From contig JAFLBP010000009.1 of the NCBI GenBank assembly GCA_017303875.1, forward strand, positions 1 to 64,000: a stretch of DNA of 64,000 nt. Direction: 5' to 3'. Shown piece by piece: positions 49,328 to 58,203 of this stretch. Numbering within the stretch: the stretch's first letter is position 1; the number at the start of each line of letters is the position of its first letter. The stretch comes from Chitinophagales bacterium (GTDB lineage: Bacteria > Bacteroidota > Bacteroidia > Chitinophagales > Saprospiraceae). A program made the translations under genes and the position numbers. The notes below the pieces were generated by a model. It was not told where the DNA came from. It did not search any database and saw only the letters and a list, made by a program, of their open reading frames with translations.

Positions 49328-51091
49328 TTACCGATGCCGGATAATCACTTTGCCACTGCCCAAAACCGCGCCGCCCGGCGCCGCCACACGCCAGAAGTAT
49401 ATACCGGCAGGTAAATCCGCTACCGGGATAATGGCCTCCTGATCTGTCCAGGCTAAGGGCACGTGCAGCGCTTTTTGCCCCAGCGCATTGTACAATTCCA
49501 CAAAACTCAGGGGCGGTGGCTGTATGCTGTAAAAAACAAGCCGCTGATCGGCCGGATTGGGGTACAGTACAAAGGCCGTGGAATCCGGGCCAGGCCCCAT
49601 GCCATCCACCTGCTTGATGGTGATTTCCCGACAAAGGGTGTCGGCGCCATTGGCGCTTTGTACCACCAGGCAAACCTCATAAGTGCCTGCCTCCCGGTAG
49701 GTATGCACCGGGTTGGTTTGATTGGAAGACTGCCCGTCGCCAAAAGTCCAGTACCAGGCAGTGGGTTCATAGTACGACAAATCCCTGAACCACACCGTAC
49801 CCGAGCCGGGCATGGTGTCGGGTTCGCTGCGCCAGTAGGCTACTGTTGGCGGGCGCACACCCAGGGTGTCGCAGGGGCTGCCCCGCTCCTGATACAGGCG
49901 GTAATTGGGCATATTGGGCAGGTAAAAGGCATAACGCGAGCTGATACGGGTATCGTGCTGCCTGAAATCGCAGCGTGTGCCCGGCCCGTCGGGGTTGTGG
50001 ATGGTGTGCAGGTAAACGACGCTGTTCGGGCATGAAAGGTATATCTTGCCGTCCGGAGCTGGCAGCATACTGAAAAAGGCAGTTGGCAAATTCAGGTTGT
50101 CCCGAAACCCGTCGTATTGGCCAACCAATTGTATACTGGCGGCAACATCCGGCGCATGGGTATCGAACTGATAAAGCCTGTCCAGGTTGTTACTGATGTA
50201 AAGGTAGCGCGAGCCGGGTGCAAAGGCTGGCCAGGCCGCGTAGGTCTGGGTATCAGGCAGGGTAATGACCCGCAGGTTGGAAAACTCGCCGCTGCAGCGG
50301 TCAAAATCCCAGAGCTGAAAAGCAGCTGGTTTTTTTTCTCCCATCCGGAGGAAACGGCTGCCGTCGGGTGAAAAGGTGATGGCCTTGCCCTTTGAATCCG
50401 GACCCAGCCACGCGCCGCCCATATCCCGGATGTATGGCCCGTGAATACCTTGCGGGTCGAGCCGGAACAGATAAAACATATTCCTTTGCAGTACCGGGGC
50501 CACAATCCACCAGTCGCGGCCATTAGCATGTTTTACAGCCGTAAAGGTGAGCGATAGCGTATCTTGTACCAGAAGCCGGTTCTTCTGAAAGGCTTCGCCC
50601 TGACCGCCCTGCAAGCGCATATCCACAAGGGTTGCATGCAGGTTCATCAAGGGATAATTGAGTTCGCGGCCTCCGTGGAAAAGCATGTAGCGGGTTGGCT
50701 CATCGGGAAAGGGCAGGGCCAGCAAACCCTGATAGAGTAAATAGGCACTCCATGGATCAAGGCAAGAAGCATCGTAATAGATCCCGGGACTTAACCCTGC
50801 TCCGTTAAATACTTCTTCGTGCTGCCCGTTGATGATTTTACAGCCATTGGAGTAAATCTGCAAATTGCCATCCTCATCGCTCACTGACGTACCGCTGTCC
50901 ATGGTGACAGGTATATCGTAATGATAAGATTCTAATTTCCCGTTGTGAAAAGTAATATAACTTCCTCCAAATGTGCTATTCGGTACATAAGGGCGATATC
51001 CTAATATCCAAGTGAAATCATGCTTGTCCTGCGAAAAGAGTGCAGGAATATGGAGTATGTATAGAAAAAAGAGGAGGGGGAGGGATTTCAT
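49328..51091 (-). CDS. Secreted propeller/PKD protein with type A T9SS sorting domain
   Basis: This 587-residue exported protein has a signal peptide (KSLPLLFFLYILHIPALFSQ), a long N-terminal region (about 25-400) with propeller-like segments (SDEDGNLQIYSNGCKIING; ITFSPDGSRFLRMGEKKP; YAAWPAFAPGSRYLYISNN), a PKD domain (YYEPTAWYWTFGDGQSSNQT) and a type A sorting domain (FVLYPNPADQRLVFYS; PVADLPAGIYFWRV). This layout recurs in Saprospiraceae proteins of unknown role. Start 51091 is set by the signal peptide. A TATCTTTG -7 box lies at 51125-51132, between it and the fusA terminator, so it is transcribed separately. Confidence 0.87.
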   Translation of the reverse strand: MKSLPLLFFLYILHIPALFSQDKHDFTWILGYRPYVPNSTFGGSYITFHNGKLESYHYDIPVTMDSGTSVSDEDGNLQIYSNGCKIINGQHEEVFNGAGLSPGIYYDASCLDPWSAYLLYQGLLALPFPDEPTRYMLFHGGRELNYPLMNLHATLVDMRLQGGQGEAFQKNRLLVQDTLSLTFTAVKHANGRDWWIVAPVLQRNMFYLFRLDPQGIHGPYIRDMGGAWLGPDSKGKAITFSPDGSRFLRMGEKKPAAFQLWDFDRCSGEFSNLRVITLPDTQTYAAWPAFAPGSRYLYISNNLDRLYQFDTHAPDVAASIQLVGQYDGFRDNLNLPTAFFSMLPAPDGKIYLSCPNSVVYLHTIHNPDGPGTRCDFRQHDTRISSRYAFYLPNMPNYRLYQERGSPCDTLGVRPPTVAYWRSEPDTMPGSGTVWFRDLSYYEPTAWYWTFGDGQSSNQTNPVHTYREAGTYEVCLVVQSANGADTLCREITIKQVDGMGPGPDSTAFVLYPNPADQRLVFYSIQPPPLSFVELYNALGQKALHVPLAWTDQEAIIPVADLPAGIYFWRVAAPGGAVLGSGKVIIRHR

Positions 51092-51124
51092 TGGAAAAGG
51101 TGATTTACAAGGTTCCTTAAAGTA

Positions 51125-51132
51125 CAAAGATA
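51125..51132 (-). promoter_or_regulatory. -7 box of the secreted PKD protein gene
   Basis: TATCTTTG matches TAnnTTTG exactly, 34 bases upstream of start 51091. Confidence 0.55.
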
Positions 51133-51179
51133 AAAATATTTTAATCGCTTTTGAGGGGATAGTCCAGATACCGGCAAAC

Positions 51180-51222
51180 AAAAAAAGCCGCCCCGCAAGC
51201 AAAATGTGCTCACGGGGCGGCT
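51180..51222 (-). terminator. fusA terminator
   Basis: AGCCGCCCCG (51186-51195) pairs perfectly with CGGGGCGGCT (51213-51222), followed on the minus strand by a run of U. It lies 41 bases after the fusA stop codon. Confidence 0.92.
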
Positions 51223-51262
51223 GTATGTTACGACGGAAATAAACCGCCGCGTCTGCTCAAAA

Positions 51263-53392
51263 CTATTTACCGCCTTTAGCAGCTTTGATAACTGCTTCCG
51301 ATACGTTGTTCGGCGCCGGCGCGTAGTGGCTGAATTCCATGGTCGAGGAGGCGCGACCGGAAGTCAGGGTACGGAGCTGGGTTACATAACCGAACATTTC
51401 GGCGAGGGGCACTTCAGCCTGGATGGCTACAGCGCCGCCCATGCGGGTTTCCTGGCCTTTCGGCAAACCGCGACGACGGTTCAAGTCGCCGATAACGGAA
51501 CCGACATACTCTTCGGGCGTGATCACTTCGAGTTTCATGATCGGCTCCATGATTTGCGGTCCGCATTTCGGAGCAGCTTCACGGAAACCGTCTTTCGCAC
51601 AAAGTTCGAAGGCGATCGGCTTGGAGTCAACGGCGTGCATACCACCATCCGTTACGCGTACTTTCATCGAGTCGATGTTGTAACCGGCAAGGATGCCGTT
51701 TTTCATCATCTGCGTGAAACCGTCGGTAACCGGTTTGATGTAGTTTTTGTCGATAGCACCACCCACGATAGCCCACTCGAACTGGAGCTTTTTCTTGCCG
51801 GATTTGAAGTCGTCGCTGTTGAGGAACTCTTCGTCGGCAGGGCCGAGGGTGAATTCCATATCGGCGAACAGACCCGAACCACCGGTTTGTTTTTTCAAAC
51901 GCTCGCGGTGTTGAACCGTTTTGGTGAGTGCCTCTTTATAGTTAACCTGGGGTGCACCCTGGTTACATTCTACTTTGAATTCGCGGCGCAAACGATCAAC
52001 GATGATTTCAAGGTGCAACTCACCCATACCGGAAATTACGGTCTGGTTGGTTTCTTCGTTGTACGTTACGCGGAACGTGGGATCTTCTTCGGCCAGTTTA
52101 GCCAGCGACATACCCAATTTGTCGAGGTCTTTCTGTGTTTTCGGCTCGATTGCCAAACCGATTACCGGCTCAGGGAACACCATGGATTCCAGGATGATCG
52201 GGTTGCCGGTGTCGCACAGCGTGTCGCCGGTGCGGATATCTTTGAAACCTACGGCTGCACAGATATCACCTGCTTCTACGCGGTCGATCGGGTGCTGCTT
52301 GTTGGCGTGCATCTGGTACAGACGGCTGATACGCTCTTTATCACCGGTGCGGGTGTTGAGGACGTAAGAACCGGCATCTAAGAAACCGGAATAGCAGCGG
52401 ATGAAGCACAGACGGCCTACGAAGGGGTCGGTAGCGATTTTGAACGCCAGGGCGCAGAACGGATCGTCTACGGTTGGTTTGCGGGTAATTTCCGCCTCGG
52501 TGTCGGGGTGTGTACCTTTAACGGCGTCCACATCAACGGGGGAGGGGAGGAAGTAGCAAACGGCGTCGAGACAAGCTTGTACACCTTTATTTTTGAAGGC
52601 CGAGCCGCACATTACCGGCGTCATTTTCATGTCGCAAACGGCAGCACGGATAGCGGCGCGCATTTCTTCCACGGTGATGCTGTCCGGATCGTCGAAGAAT
52701 TTCTCCATGAGGTTGTCGTCGTAAGCGGCAACTTCCTCAACGAGTTTCTGGCGGTATTCCTGAACGGTTTCTTTAAGATCGTCGGGGATGGGCACCACGT
52801 TGAAGGTCATACCCTGGTCGTGTTCGTTCCAGATAATGGCCTGATTGGTTACGAGGTCAACAACGCCTTTGAAGTTGTGTTCGGCGCCGATGGGCACCTG
52901 AAGCGGAATCGCGTTGGAGCCGAGTTTTGCCTTCATGTCGTTAACAACCATGAAGAAGTCGGAGCCGGCGCGGTCCATTTTATTAACGAAAGCGATACGG
53001 GGAACGCGGTAGTTATCAGCGAGGCGCCAGTTGGTTTCAGACTGCGGTTCTACGCCGTCAACGGCGGAGAAGAGGAACACGAGGCCGTCGAGTACACGCA
53101 GCGAGCGGTTAACTTCCACGGTAAAGTCTACGTGACCAGGTGTGTCGATGATGTTGAAGTCGTAGTGTGTGCCTTCAACTTGCCATTGACATTTGGTAGC
53201 AGCGGAGGTGATGGTGATACCACGCTCTTGCTCCTGCTCCATCCAGTCCATGGTAGCAGCGCCTTCGTGTACTTCACCGATTTTGTGGTTCACACCGGTG
53301 TAGTAAAGAATACGTTCTGTAGTGGTGGTTTTACCGGCGTCGATGTGCGCGGCAATACCAATATTGCGGGTGAACCGTAAATCCCTTGCCAT
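51263..53392 (-). CDS. fusA: Elongation factor G
   Basis: This 709-residue translation GTPase moves tRNAs and mRNA through the ribosome after peptide transfer. Domain I carries the G1 motif AHIDAGKTT (residues 15-23), the G2 segment [20 protein letters not shown] (G3) and NKMD (G4). Domains II-V follow, with [17 protein letters not shown] in the middle and [15 protein letters not shown] near the end. Length is normal. It closes the str operon: 269 bases separate it from rpsG with no gene between, and a strong terminator follows, so the tuf/rpsJ continuation seen in many bacteria is absent here. Confidence 0.98.
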   Translation of the reverse strand: MARDLRFTRNIGIAAHIDAGKTTTTERILYYTGVNHKIGEVHEGAATMDWMEQEQERGITITSAATKCQWQVEGTHYDFNIIDTPGHVDFTVEVNRSLRVLDGLVFLFSAVDGVEPQSETNWRLADNYRVPRIAFVNKMDRAGSDFFMVVNDMKAKLGSNAIPLQVPIGAEHNFKGVVDLVTNQAIIWNEHDQGMTFNVVPIPDDLKETVQEYRQKLVEEVAAYDDNLMEKFFDDPDSITVEEMRAAIRAAVCDMKMTPVMCGSAFKNKGVQACLDAVCYFLPSPVDVDAVKGTHPDTEAEITRKPTVDDPFCALAFKIATDPFVGRLCFIRCYSGFLDAGSYVLNTRTGDKERISRLYQMHANKQHPIDRVEAGDICAAVGFKDIRTGDTLCDTGNPIILESMVFPEPVIGLAIEPKTQKDLDKLGMSLAKLAEEDPTFRVTYNEETNQTVISGMGELHLEIIVDRLRREFKVECNQGAPQVNYKEALTKTVQHRERLKKQTGGSGLFADMEFTLGPADEEFLNSDDFKSGKKKLQFEWAIVGGAIDKNYIKPVTDGFTQMMKNGILAGYNIDSMKVRVTDGGMHAVDSKPIAFELCAKDGFREAAPKCGPQIMEPIMKLEVITPEEYVGSVIGDLNRRRGLPKGQETRMGGAVAIQAEVPLAEMFGYVTQLRTLTSGRASSTMEFSHYAPAPNNVSEAVIKAAKGGK

Positions 53393-53661
53393 GACGAATA
53401 ATTCAGTTATGGTTGAATGATAAAAGTTGTAGTGAAGTGTTTTGGGGCTTGTGGGCTGATTTTGAGGAAGGAATCTTGGCGTAAGTTCGCTTTTTCAAAA
53501 CAGCTTGTGGCTTTTGGTGCTTTTCGGGAAATAAATGAATGTTTCCTGAAAAGTTACCGCTTAAAAAACCGATACCGCCGAAGATTACGAGGCAATGCGC
53601 AAAATGTGCAAGGCTGTATAATCTGCGACGGTAAAGGTCAGGATCGGACGCGCGGGGCGTC

Positions 53662-54129
53662 TTAGGCACGGAAGTGCGCGAAAGCGCGGTTGGCTTCCGC
53701 CATCTTGTGCGTGTCTTCGCGTTTTTTTACGGCAGCGCCTTCGCCTTTGCTGGCGGCGATAATTTCGGCGGCGAGTTTTTCGGCCATGCCTTTACCGCTA
53801 CGGGCGCGTGCATATTTGACCATCCACTTGATACCAATAGAGATTTTCCGGTTTGCCGGCAATTCTGTTGGGATCTGGAAGGTGGCGCCACCGATACGAC
53901 GGCTGCGGACCTCCACTTGTGGCATCACGTTGTTCAACGCTTTTTTCCAGACCTGCAACTCGTCCTCGTTGGTGCGGCTTTTCACGATGTCCAATGCATC
54001 GTAGAAAAGACCATAAGCCACGCTCTTCTTGCCGTCCCACATCAGGTTATTGACAAAACGGGTAACCATTGTGTCGGAATAACGCGGGTCGGGCGACAAT
54101 ACTCGAGGTTTCGGTTTGTGCTTACGCAT
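53662..54129 (-). CDS. rpsG: 30S ribosomal protein S7
   Basis: This 155-residue primary assembly protein of the small-subunit head has the S7 start RVLSPDPRYSDTMVTRFVNN, the RSRRIGGATFQIPTEL beta-hairpin and the C-terminal TRED-like KREDTHKMAEANRAFAHFR that contacts the exit-site tRNA. It lies downstream of rpsL with a 72-base spacer containing heptamer repeats. Confidence 0.98.
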   Translation of the reverse strand: MRKHKPKPRVLSPDPRYSDTMVTRFVNNLMWDGKKSVAYGLFYDALDIVKSRTNEDELQVWKKALNNVMPQVEVRSRRIGGATFQIPTELPANRKISIGIKWMVKYARARSGKGMAEKLAAEIIAASKGEGAAVKKREDTHKMAEANRAFAHFRA

Positions 54130-54131
54130 TT

Positions 54132-54168
54132 TCTAAAAATGATGAATGATGAAAGATGAATGATGAAC
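54132..54168. repeat. ATCATTC-family heptamers inside the str operon
   Basis: ATGATGAATGATGAAAGATGAATGATGAAC-type units fill most of the spacer between rpsL and rpsG, so repeats of this family are tolerated within an essential transcript. Confidence 0.8.
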
Positions 54169-54201
54169 AAGTTGCCTGCAAAAGCAGAGCAGCCGAAATC
54201 A

Positions 54202-54576
54202 TTATTTTTTCGGGCGTTTCGTGCCGTAGCGCGAGCGGCTCTTTTTGCGGTTGTTCACACCAGCCGTGTCAAGTGCACCACGTACGATGGTGTAACGTAC
54301 ACCCGGAAGGTCTTTTACACGACCACCGCGCACCAGCACGATGGAGTGCTCCTGAAGGTTGTGGCCTTCACCCGGGATGTAAGCAATCACCTCAATGCTG
54401 TTTGTGAGGCGTACCTTGGCAACTTTGCGAAGCGCAGAGTTCGGCTTCTTTGGCGTGGTAGTGTACACACGCGTGCAGACACCACGGCGTTGCGGGCAAG
54501 CATCCAAAGCGCGGCTCTTGCTTGCGTACTCCACTTTCTCGCGGCTCTTGCGCACCAATTGATTAATGGTAGGCAT
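54202..54576 (-). CDS. rpsL: 30S ribosomal protein S12
   Basis: This 124-residue decoding-centre protein reads [20 protein letters not shown] at the N-terminus and contains [19 protein letters not shown] and [18 protein letters not shown], including the Lys residues whose mutation gives streptomycin resistance and the Asp that is methylthiolated in many bacteria. All look wild type. It opens the str operon under a promoter with both boxes recognisable. Confidence 0.98.
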   Translation of the reverse strand: MPTINQLVRKSREKVEYASKSRALDACPQRRGVCTRVYTTTPKKPNSALRKVAKVRLTNSIEVIAYIPGEGHNLQEHSIVLVRGGRVKDLPGVRYTIVRGALDTAGVNNRKKSRSRYGTKRPKK

Positions 54577-54660
54577 AAGTTTTCTTATCCAAATGTTTGT
54601 AACTTGTTCAAAATCAATGAAAAACGCAGTGTTTTAAGCTACCTTTTTCAAAAACGAACG

Positions 54661-54692
54661 CAAAGATACGCTTATCCCCTTCAATTATCCAA
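54661..54692 (-). promoter_or_regulatory. str operon promoter
   Basis: A -33 TTG (54690-54692) and a -7 TATCTTTG (54661-54668) are 21 bases apart, matching the Bacteroidota consensus. The start codon of rpsL is about 85 bases downstream. Confidence 0.75.
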
Positions 54693-54732
54693 GAAAAGCC
54701 TGAAAAATGTTCAAAATCACATACTACTTTTG

Positions 54733-55161
54733 CAGTGAACAGTTATCAGTGAGCAGTTATCAGGGGGGGCATGCTGAGGTCACCGGCCCGGCCACCAAAC
54801 CGGTAATGAACCATTAGAGCGTGTCGCCTGGCAATTTAGTTTGAGAAGCAGAATGTGATGTCTGTCCGGATGATAAACTCCGAAGCTCAATTTCCCGCAG
54901 ATTTCGCAGATTTGCTCGCAGATCGCGCAGAACTTTTACGCTTGCCTACGCAGATAACATAAAAAATCAGCGTGATCTGCGCGTCAATCTGCGAATTCTG
55001 CGGGAAAATTACCTTAAGTGATACGCTCAAGTGGTTCATTACCGGTTTGGTGGCCAGGCCCGGCCGGTGGCCTCAGCATGACACTCCCTGTTAACTATTG
55101 ACTGCTCACTGATGACTGATAACTGTTGACTGATAACTGCTCACTGATGACTGATAACTGA
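54733..55161. repeat. Large compound palindrome between rpsL and folC
   Basis: Nested inverted segments span about 430 bases. The outer layer is GTTATCAGTGAGCA heptamers (54733-54763 against 55091-55161). The next layer is a near-exact inverted pair 54770-54813/55032-55080 (CATGCTGAGG...GGTAATGAACCA). A weaker GAGCGTGTCGC/GTGATACGCTC pair follows, and the core is CCGCAGATTTCGCAGATT (54891-54923) against 54974-55007. A TACTTTTG -7 box at 54725-54732 would transcribe it as the folC leader. No coding potential was recognised. Confidence 0.85.
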
Positions 55162-55163
55162 AC

Positions 55164-56504
55164 ATGACGTACCAGCAAACACTCGACTACCTGTACCAGC
55201 AGCTCCCGATGTACCAGCGCATCGGCGCGCCGGCATTTAAAAAAGACCTGAGCAACACAATTGCCCTGTGTGCGCAGCTCGGCAACCCGCAGGAAAAATT
55301 TCGCAGTGTACACGTGGCCGGCACCAACGGCAAAGGCTCCGTCAGTCATATGCTGGCAGCCGTTTGTCAGGCCGCCGGACTAAAAACCGGCCTCTACGTC
55401 AGTCCGCACTACAAGGATTTTCGTGAACGCATCCGCGTCAACGGGCAGTATATTCCAAGGCAGCGGGTGGTGCAGTTTGTAGCCCGGCACCGCGAAATGC
55501 TGGAAAATATACAACCTTCGTTTTTTGAAATGACCGTAGCGCTGGCCTTCGATCATTTCGCCCGCGAAAAAGTAGACATCGCCATCGTGGAAGTAGGCCT
55601 CGGTGGCCGACTCGACAGCACCAACGTCATTAGCCCCCTGCTCAGCGTCATTACCAATATCAGTTACGACCACATGAACCTGCTGGGCGACACCCTGCCG
55701 CAAATCGCCGCAGAAAAAGCCGGCATCATCAAACCCGGCATCCCGGTAGTCGTAGGAGAAACACATCCCGAATCAGCCCCCGTTTTTATCCAAAAAGCTG
55801 CCGAAACCAAATCTGAAATTCATTTCGCCGACCAGGAACTCCACGCTATATATATAGGTGTACACGAAAACGGCAATTCGATTTATCGGATTAGCCCCCC
55901 CCATTCCGCACTCCGCAACCCACCCCGGCCCTCCCTGCGAGGGATGGAGATTCCGCATTCCGAATTAGCAGTGGATGCCGGGGGGCCTTATCAGGAACGC
56001 AATGTCACAACGGCCTATCGCGCGGCCTTGTACCTTCAGCAGCTTTTGCCGGAGATCAGCGATGCCGCCATTGAAGCGGGTTTTTCCGATCTGCGGCGGC
56101 GGGTAAAGTTTATGGGGCGCTGGCAATGGATCGGGCGGCAACCGGATATTTTGTGCGACAGCGCACACAATGAAGCCGGCTTGCGGGCGGCATTTGAGGC
56201 TATTCTGGCCTTGTGCGAAGGGGGGCAAAGACGCCTGCACATGGTTTGCGGATTTGTCAACGATAAAGACCTGGATAAAGCATTGGCACTTTTTCCTACC
56301 TTCGCCCGCTACTATTTTGCCAAAGCCAACATTCCACGCGGATTACCTGCCGATGAATTGCGCGAAAAAGCGGCACAGTGGCGTTTATATGGACGTCACT
56401 ACCAATCGGTACCCAGAGCGTTGGCTGCCGCCAAACGATCTGCCGACAAGAACGACCTGATTGTTGTGATTGGCAGTATATTTGTAGTGGCTGAAGTATT
56501 GTAA
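55164..56504 (+). CDS. folC: Folylpolyglutamate/dihydrofolate synthase
   Basis: This 446-residue Mur-ligase-type enzyme adds glutamate to dihydropteroate and folates. Key parts are the P-loop VHVAGTNGKGSVSHMLA (residues about 49-65), SPHYKDFRERIRVNG, VEVGLGGRLDSTN with metal-binding residues, NISYDHMNLLGDTL and AAEKAGIIKPG. The C-terminal domain begins near RRVKFMGRWQWIG, followed by DSAHNEAGL. Residues about 243-269 are an unusual Pro/Arg-rich stretch whose DNA carries the intergenic GCGGAAT-type repeat, apparently an in-frame insertion between the two domains. The start is a few bases past the end of the large palindrome. Confidence 0.94.
   Translation: MTYQQTLDYLYQQLPMYQRIGAPAFKKDLSNTIALCAQLGNPQEKFRSVHVAGTNGKGSVSHMLAAVCQAAGLKTGLYVSPHYKDFRERIRVNGQYIPRQRVVQFVARHREMLENIQPSFFEMTVALAFDHFAREKVDIAIVEVGLGGRLDSTNVISPLLSVITNISYDHMNLLGDTLPQIAAEKAGIIKPGIPVVVGETHPESAPVFIQKAAETKSEIHFADQELHAIYIGVHENGNSIYRISPPHSALRNPPRPSLRGMEIPHSELAVDAGGPYQERNVTTAYRAALYLQQLLPEISDAAIEAGFSDLRRRVKFMGRWQWIGRQPDILCDSAHNEAGLRAAFEAILALCEGGQRRLHMVCGFVNDKDLDKALALFPTFARYYFAKANIPRGLPADELREKAAQWRLYGRHYQSVPRALAAAKRSADKNDLIVVIGSIFVVAEVL
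55896..55966 (+). repeat. Repeat element inserted in the folC reading frame
   Basis: ATTCCGC/ACTCCGC heptamers flank a GC-rich hairpin (CCCTCCCTGCGAGGGA), closed by ATTCCGC/ATTCCGA. The unit also occurs between genes at 3603-3637. The frame stays open and adds about 27 residues (PPHSALRNPPRPSLRGMEIP and onward) where FolC proteins normally have a short strand and loop. Confidence 0.75.
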
Positions 56505-56517
56505 GCCCCTCCGTACA

Positions 56518-56546
56518 ACTAAAACACAAAAACTCGAAAACACTTA
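56518..56546. repeat. AACACTTAAACAC-type repeat upstream of the OmpA gene
   Basis: CTAAAACACAAAAACTCGAAAACACTTAAT resembles the arms of the inverted repeat at 33021-33157. Confidence 0.55.
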
Positions 56547-56550
56547 ATCC

Positions 56551-57303
56551 ATGCTGCGCCACATTTGCTTCTGCTGCGCCCTGATGAGCGCCTTACTTTT
56601 CAGCTCCGAAACGCAAGCCCAGGACTTCCGCGTTCAGGTTGCGGCCTACCCCGACTCCATGCCTTCCGCCTATTTCCGCGACCGGCAGGTGAAAGACATC
56701 ATCGTCAGCCGCGACCAACTCGGCATTTACCGCTATTTTGCCTCCAAAACCTTCAATACGCGGGAAGAAGCCGAAGTGCTGCTCCGCGAACTGGCTGCCA
56801 AGGGCTTCCCGAACAGCACCATTATCGACCTTGCCGAACAGCGCCTGCTCTGCGGTACGGATTGCCCTTACTTCCGCCCGGGACGTATGTTCGTTAAAGA
56901 AGAAGGTGAAAAAGCTGTTTTCTTCGATTTCGGTCGCTACAGCCTCAACCCGGAAGGCAAAACAACGCTCGATGAAGTGGCCCAAACCCTAAGGGCCAAT
57001 CCCAAATACACGCTCCAGATTTTTGGCCACACCGATGCCATCGGCAGCGCTGAAGCCAATGTAAAACTTGCGACCAATCGCGCACGCGCCGTACGCAACT
57101 ACCTGGTAGAAAAGGGCATACGCGCCGACCGGATGTTTGTCAAGGTGTTTGGAGAATCCCGTCCGGTTGCAGATAATGTAGATCGCAGCAGCAGCGACGA
57201 AGGTGTTGATCTGCCCGAAAACCGGAAAATGAATCGCCGTGTCGCCTTGTTGTTTCTCGATGAAAGCGGGAAAATTGTAGGCAAGACAAATGCTTCGAAA
57301 TAA
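56551..57303 (+). CDS. SPOR-OmpA family peptidoglycan-binding protein
   Basis: This 250-residue exported protein has a signal peptide (LRHICFCCALMSALLFSSETQAQ), a SPOR-like domain (about 25-95: FRVQVAAYPDSMPSAYF, FNTREEAEVLLRELAAKGF), a short cysteine pair (LLCGTDCPYF) and an OmpA_C domain (about 128-240: VFFDFGRYSLNPEGKTTLDE, GHTDAIGSAEANVKLATNRA, NRRVALLFL). Both domains bind peptidoglycan, so it probably links the wall to the outer envelope. Five bases separate it from scpA. Confidence 0.88.
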   Translation: MLRHICFCCALMSALLFSSETQAQDFRVQVAAYPDSMPSAYFRDRQVKDIIVSRDQLGIYRYFASKTFNTREEAEVLLRELAAKGFPNSTIIDLAEQRLLCGTDCPYFRPGRMFVKEEGEKAVFFDFGRYSLNPEGKTTLDEVAQTLRANPKYTLQIFGHTDAIGSAEANVKLATNRARAVRNYLVEKGIRADRMFVKVFGESRPVADNVDRSSSDEGVDLPENRKMNRRVALLFLDESGKIVGKTNASK

Positions 57304-57308
57304 GGTCA

Positions 57309-58047
57309 ATGGCGGAAACTTTTACCATCAAGCTGCCCGCTTTTGAGGGGCCATTCGACCTCTTGCTGTTCTTTATTGAACGCGATGAGCTGGATATTTA
57401 CAATATTCCGATCGCCCGGATTACGGATGATTTTTTGGGCTACCTGCATCAGGCTGAAGCCATGAATATCGATCTGGCATCGGAGTTTATTGTCGTGGCG
57501 GCTACGCTGATGCGGATCAAAGCCAAATTATTGCTGCCCCGCAAGCAGGTCGACGAAGAAGGCAATGAAATTGACCCGCGCCGCGAATTAGTCGATCGCC
57601 TGCTGGAATACAAACGCTACAAAAGTGTGCTGGAAGACCTGCGCCGCCTCGAAGAAGTGCGCGCGTTTATGTCGCCACGCGGGTTCGCCTCCCAGGAGTT
57701 GCGCAAACTCGCTGATCAGGCCATGGCGGATGCAGAAATGGAGAGTATTTCTCTATACAAACTCCTGCGGGTCTTTGAACGCCTGATTGCCCGGCTCGAC
57801 GAGGACAATGCCAAAAAACGCATCCACACGGTTTATAATTATAACTATACCATTCAGCAGCAGCGCGCTTACCTGAAGGCGCAAATTAAACCAGGAGAAA
57901 AAACCAATTTTGAAACCCTTTTCCAGGGGCTTGAAAACCGAATTCACGCCATCGTTACCTTTCTGGCCCTGCTCGAACTCCTGAACGAACAAGCCCTCAC
58001 CCTGATTCAGGGAGAGGGCACGAATAATTTCTGGCTAAGCGTTGATA

Positions 58048-58058
<11 letters not shown>
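57309..58058 (+). CDS. scpA: Segregation and condensation protein A
   Basis: This 249-residue kleisin bridges the SMC ATPase heads in the condensin complex that compacts the chromosome. It shows the family start KLPAFEGPFDLLLFFIERDE, IPIARITDDFLGYL, EFIVVAATLMRIKAKLLLP and a C-terminal winged-helix region (NRIHAIVTFLALLELLNEQA). Length is typical. Neither scpB nor smc lies in the window. Heptamer repeats follow, between it and the convergent metallophosphoesterase gene. Confidence 0.95.
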
Positions 58059-58201
<143 letters not shown>

Positions 58202-58203
58202 TT

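Noticed and set aside
51206..52381. Open frame of 391 codons antisense to fusA
   Set aside because: Shadow of fusA; composition is mirrored codon usage.
53403..53669. 88-codon frame between rpsG and fusA
   Set aside because: Overlaps the rpsG end, basic low-complexity composition, no family; treated as spacer.
55890..55970. Target-site duplication ATTAGC flanking the folC repeat
   Set aside because: ATTAGC occurs at 55890 and 55964, but the 74-base spacing is not a multiple of three, so a simple in-frame insertion with this duplication does not fit.
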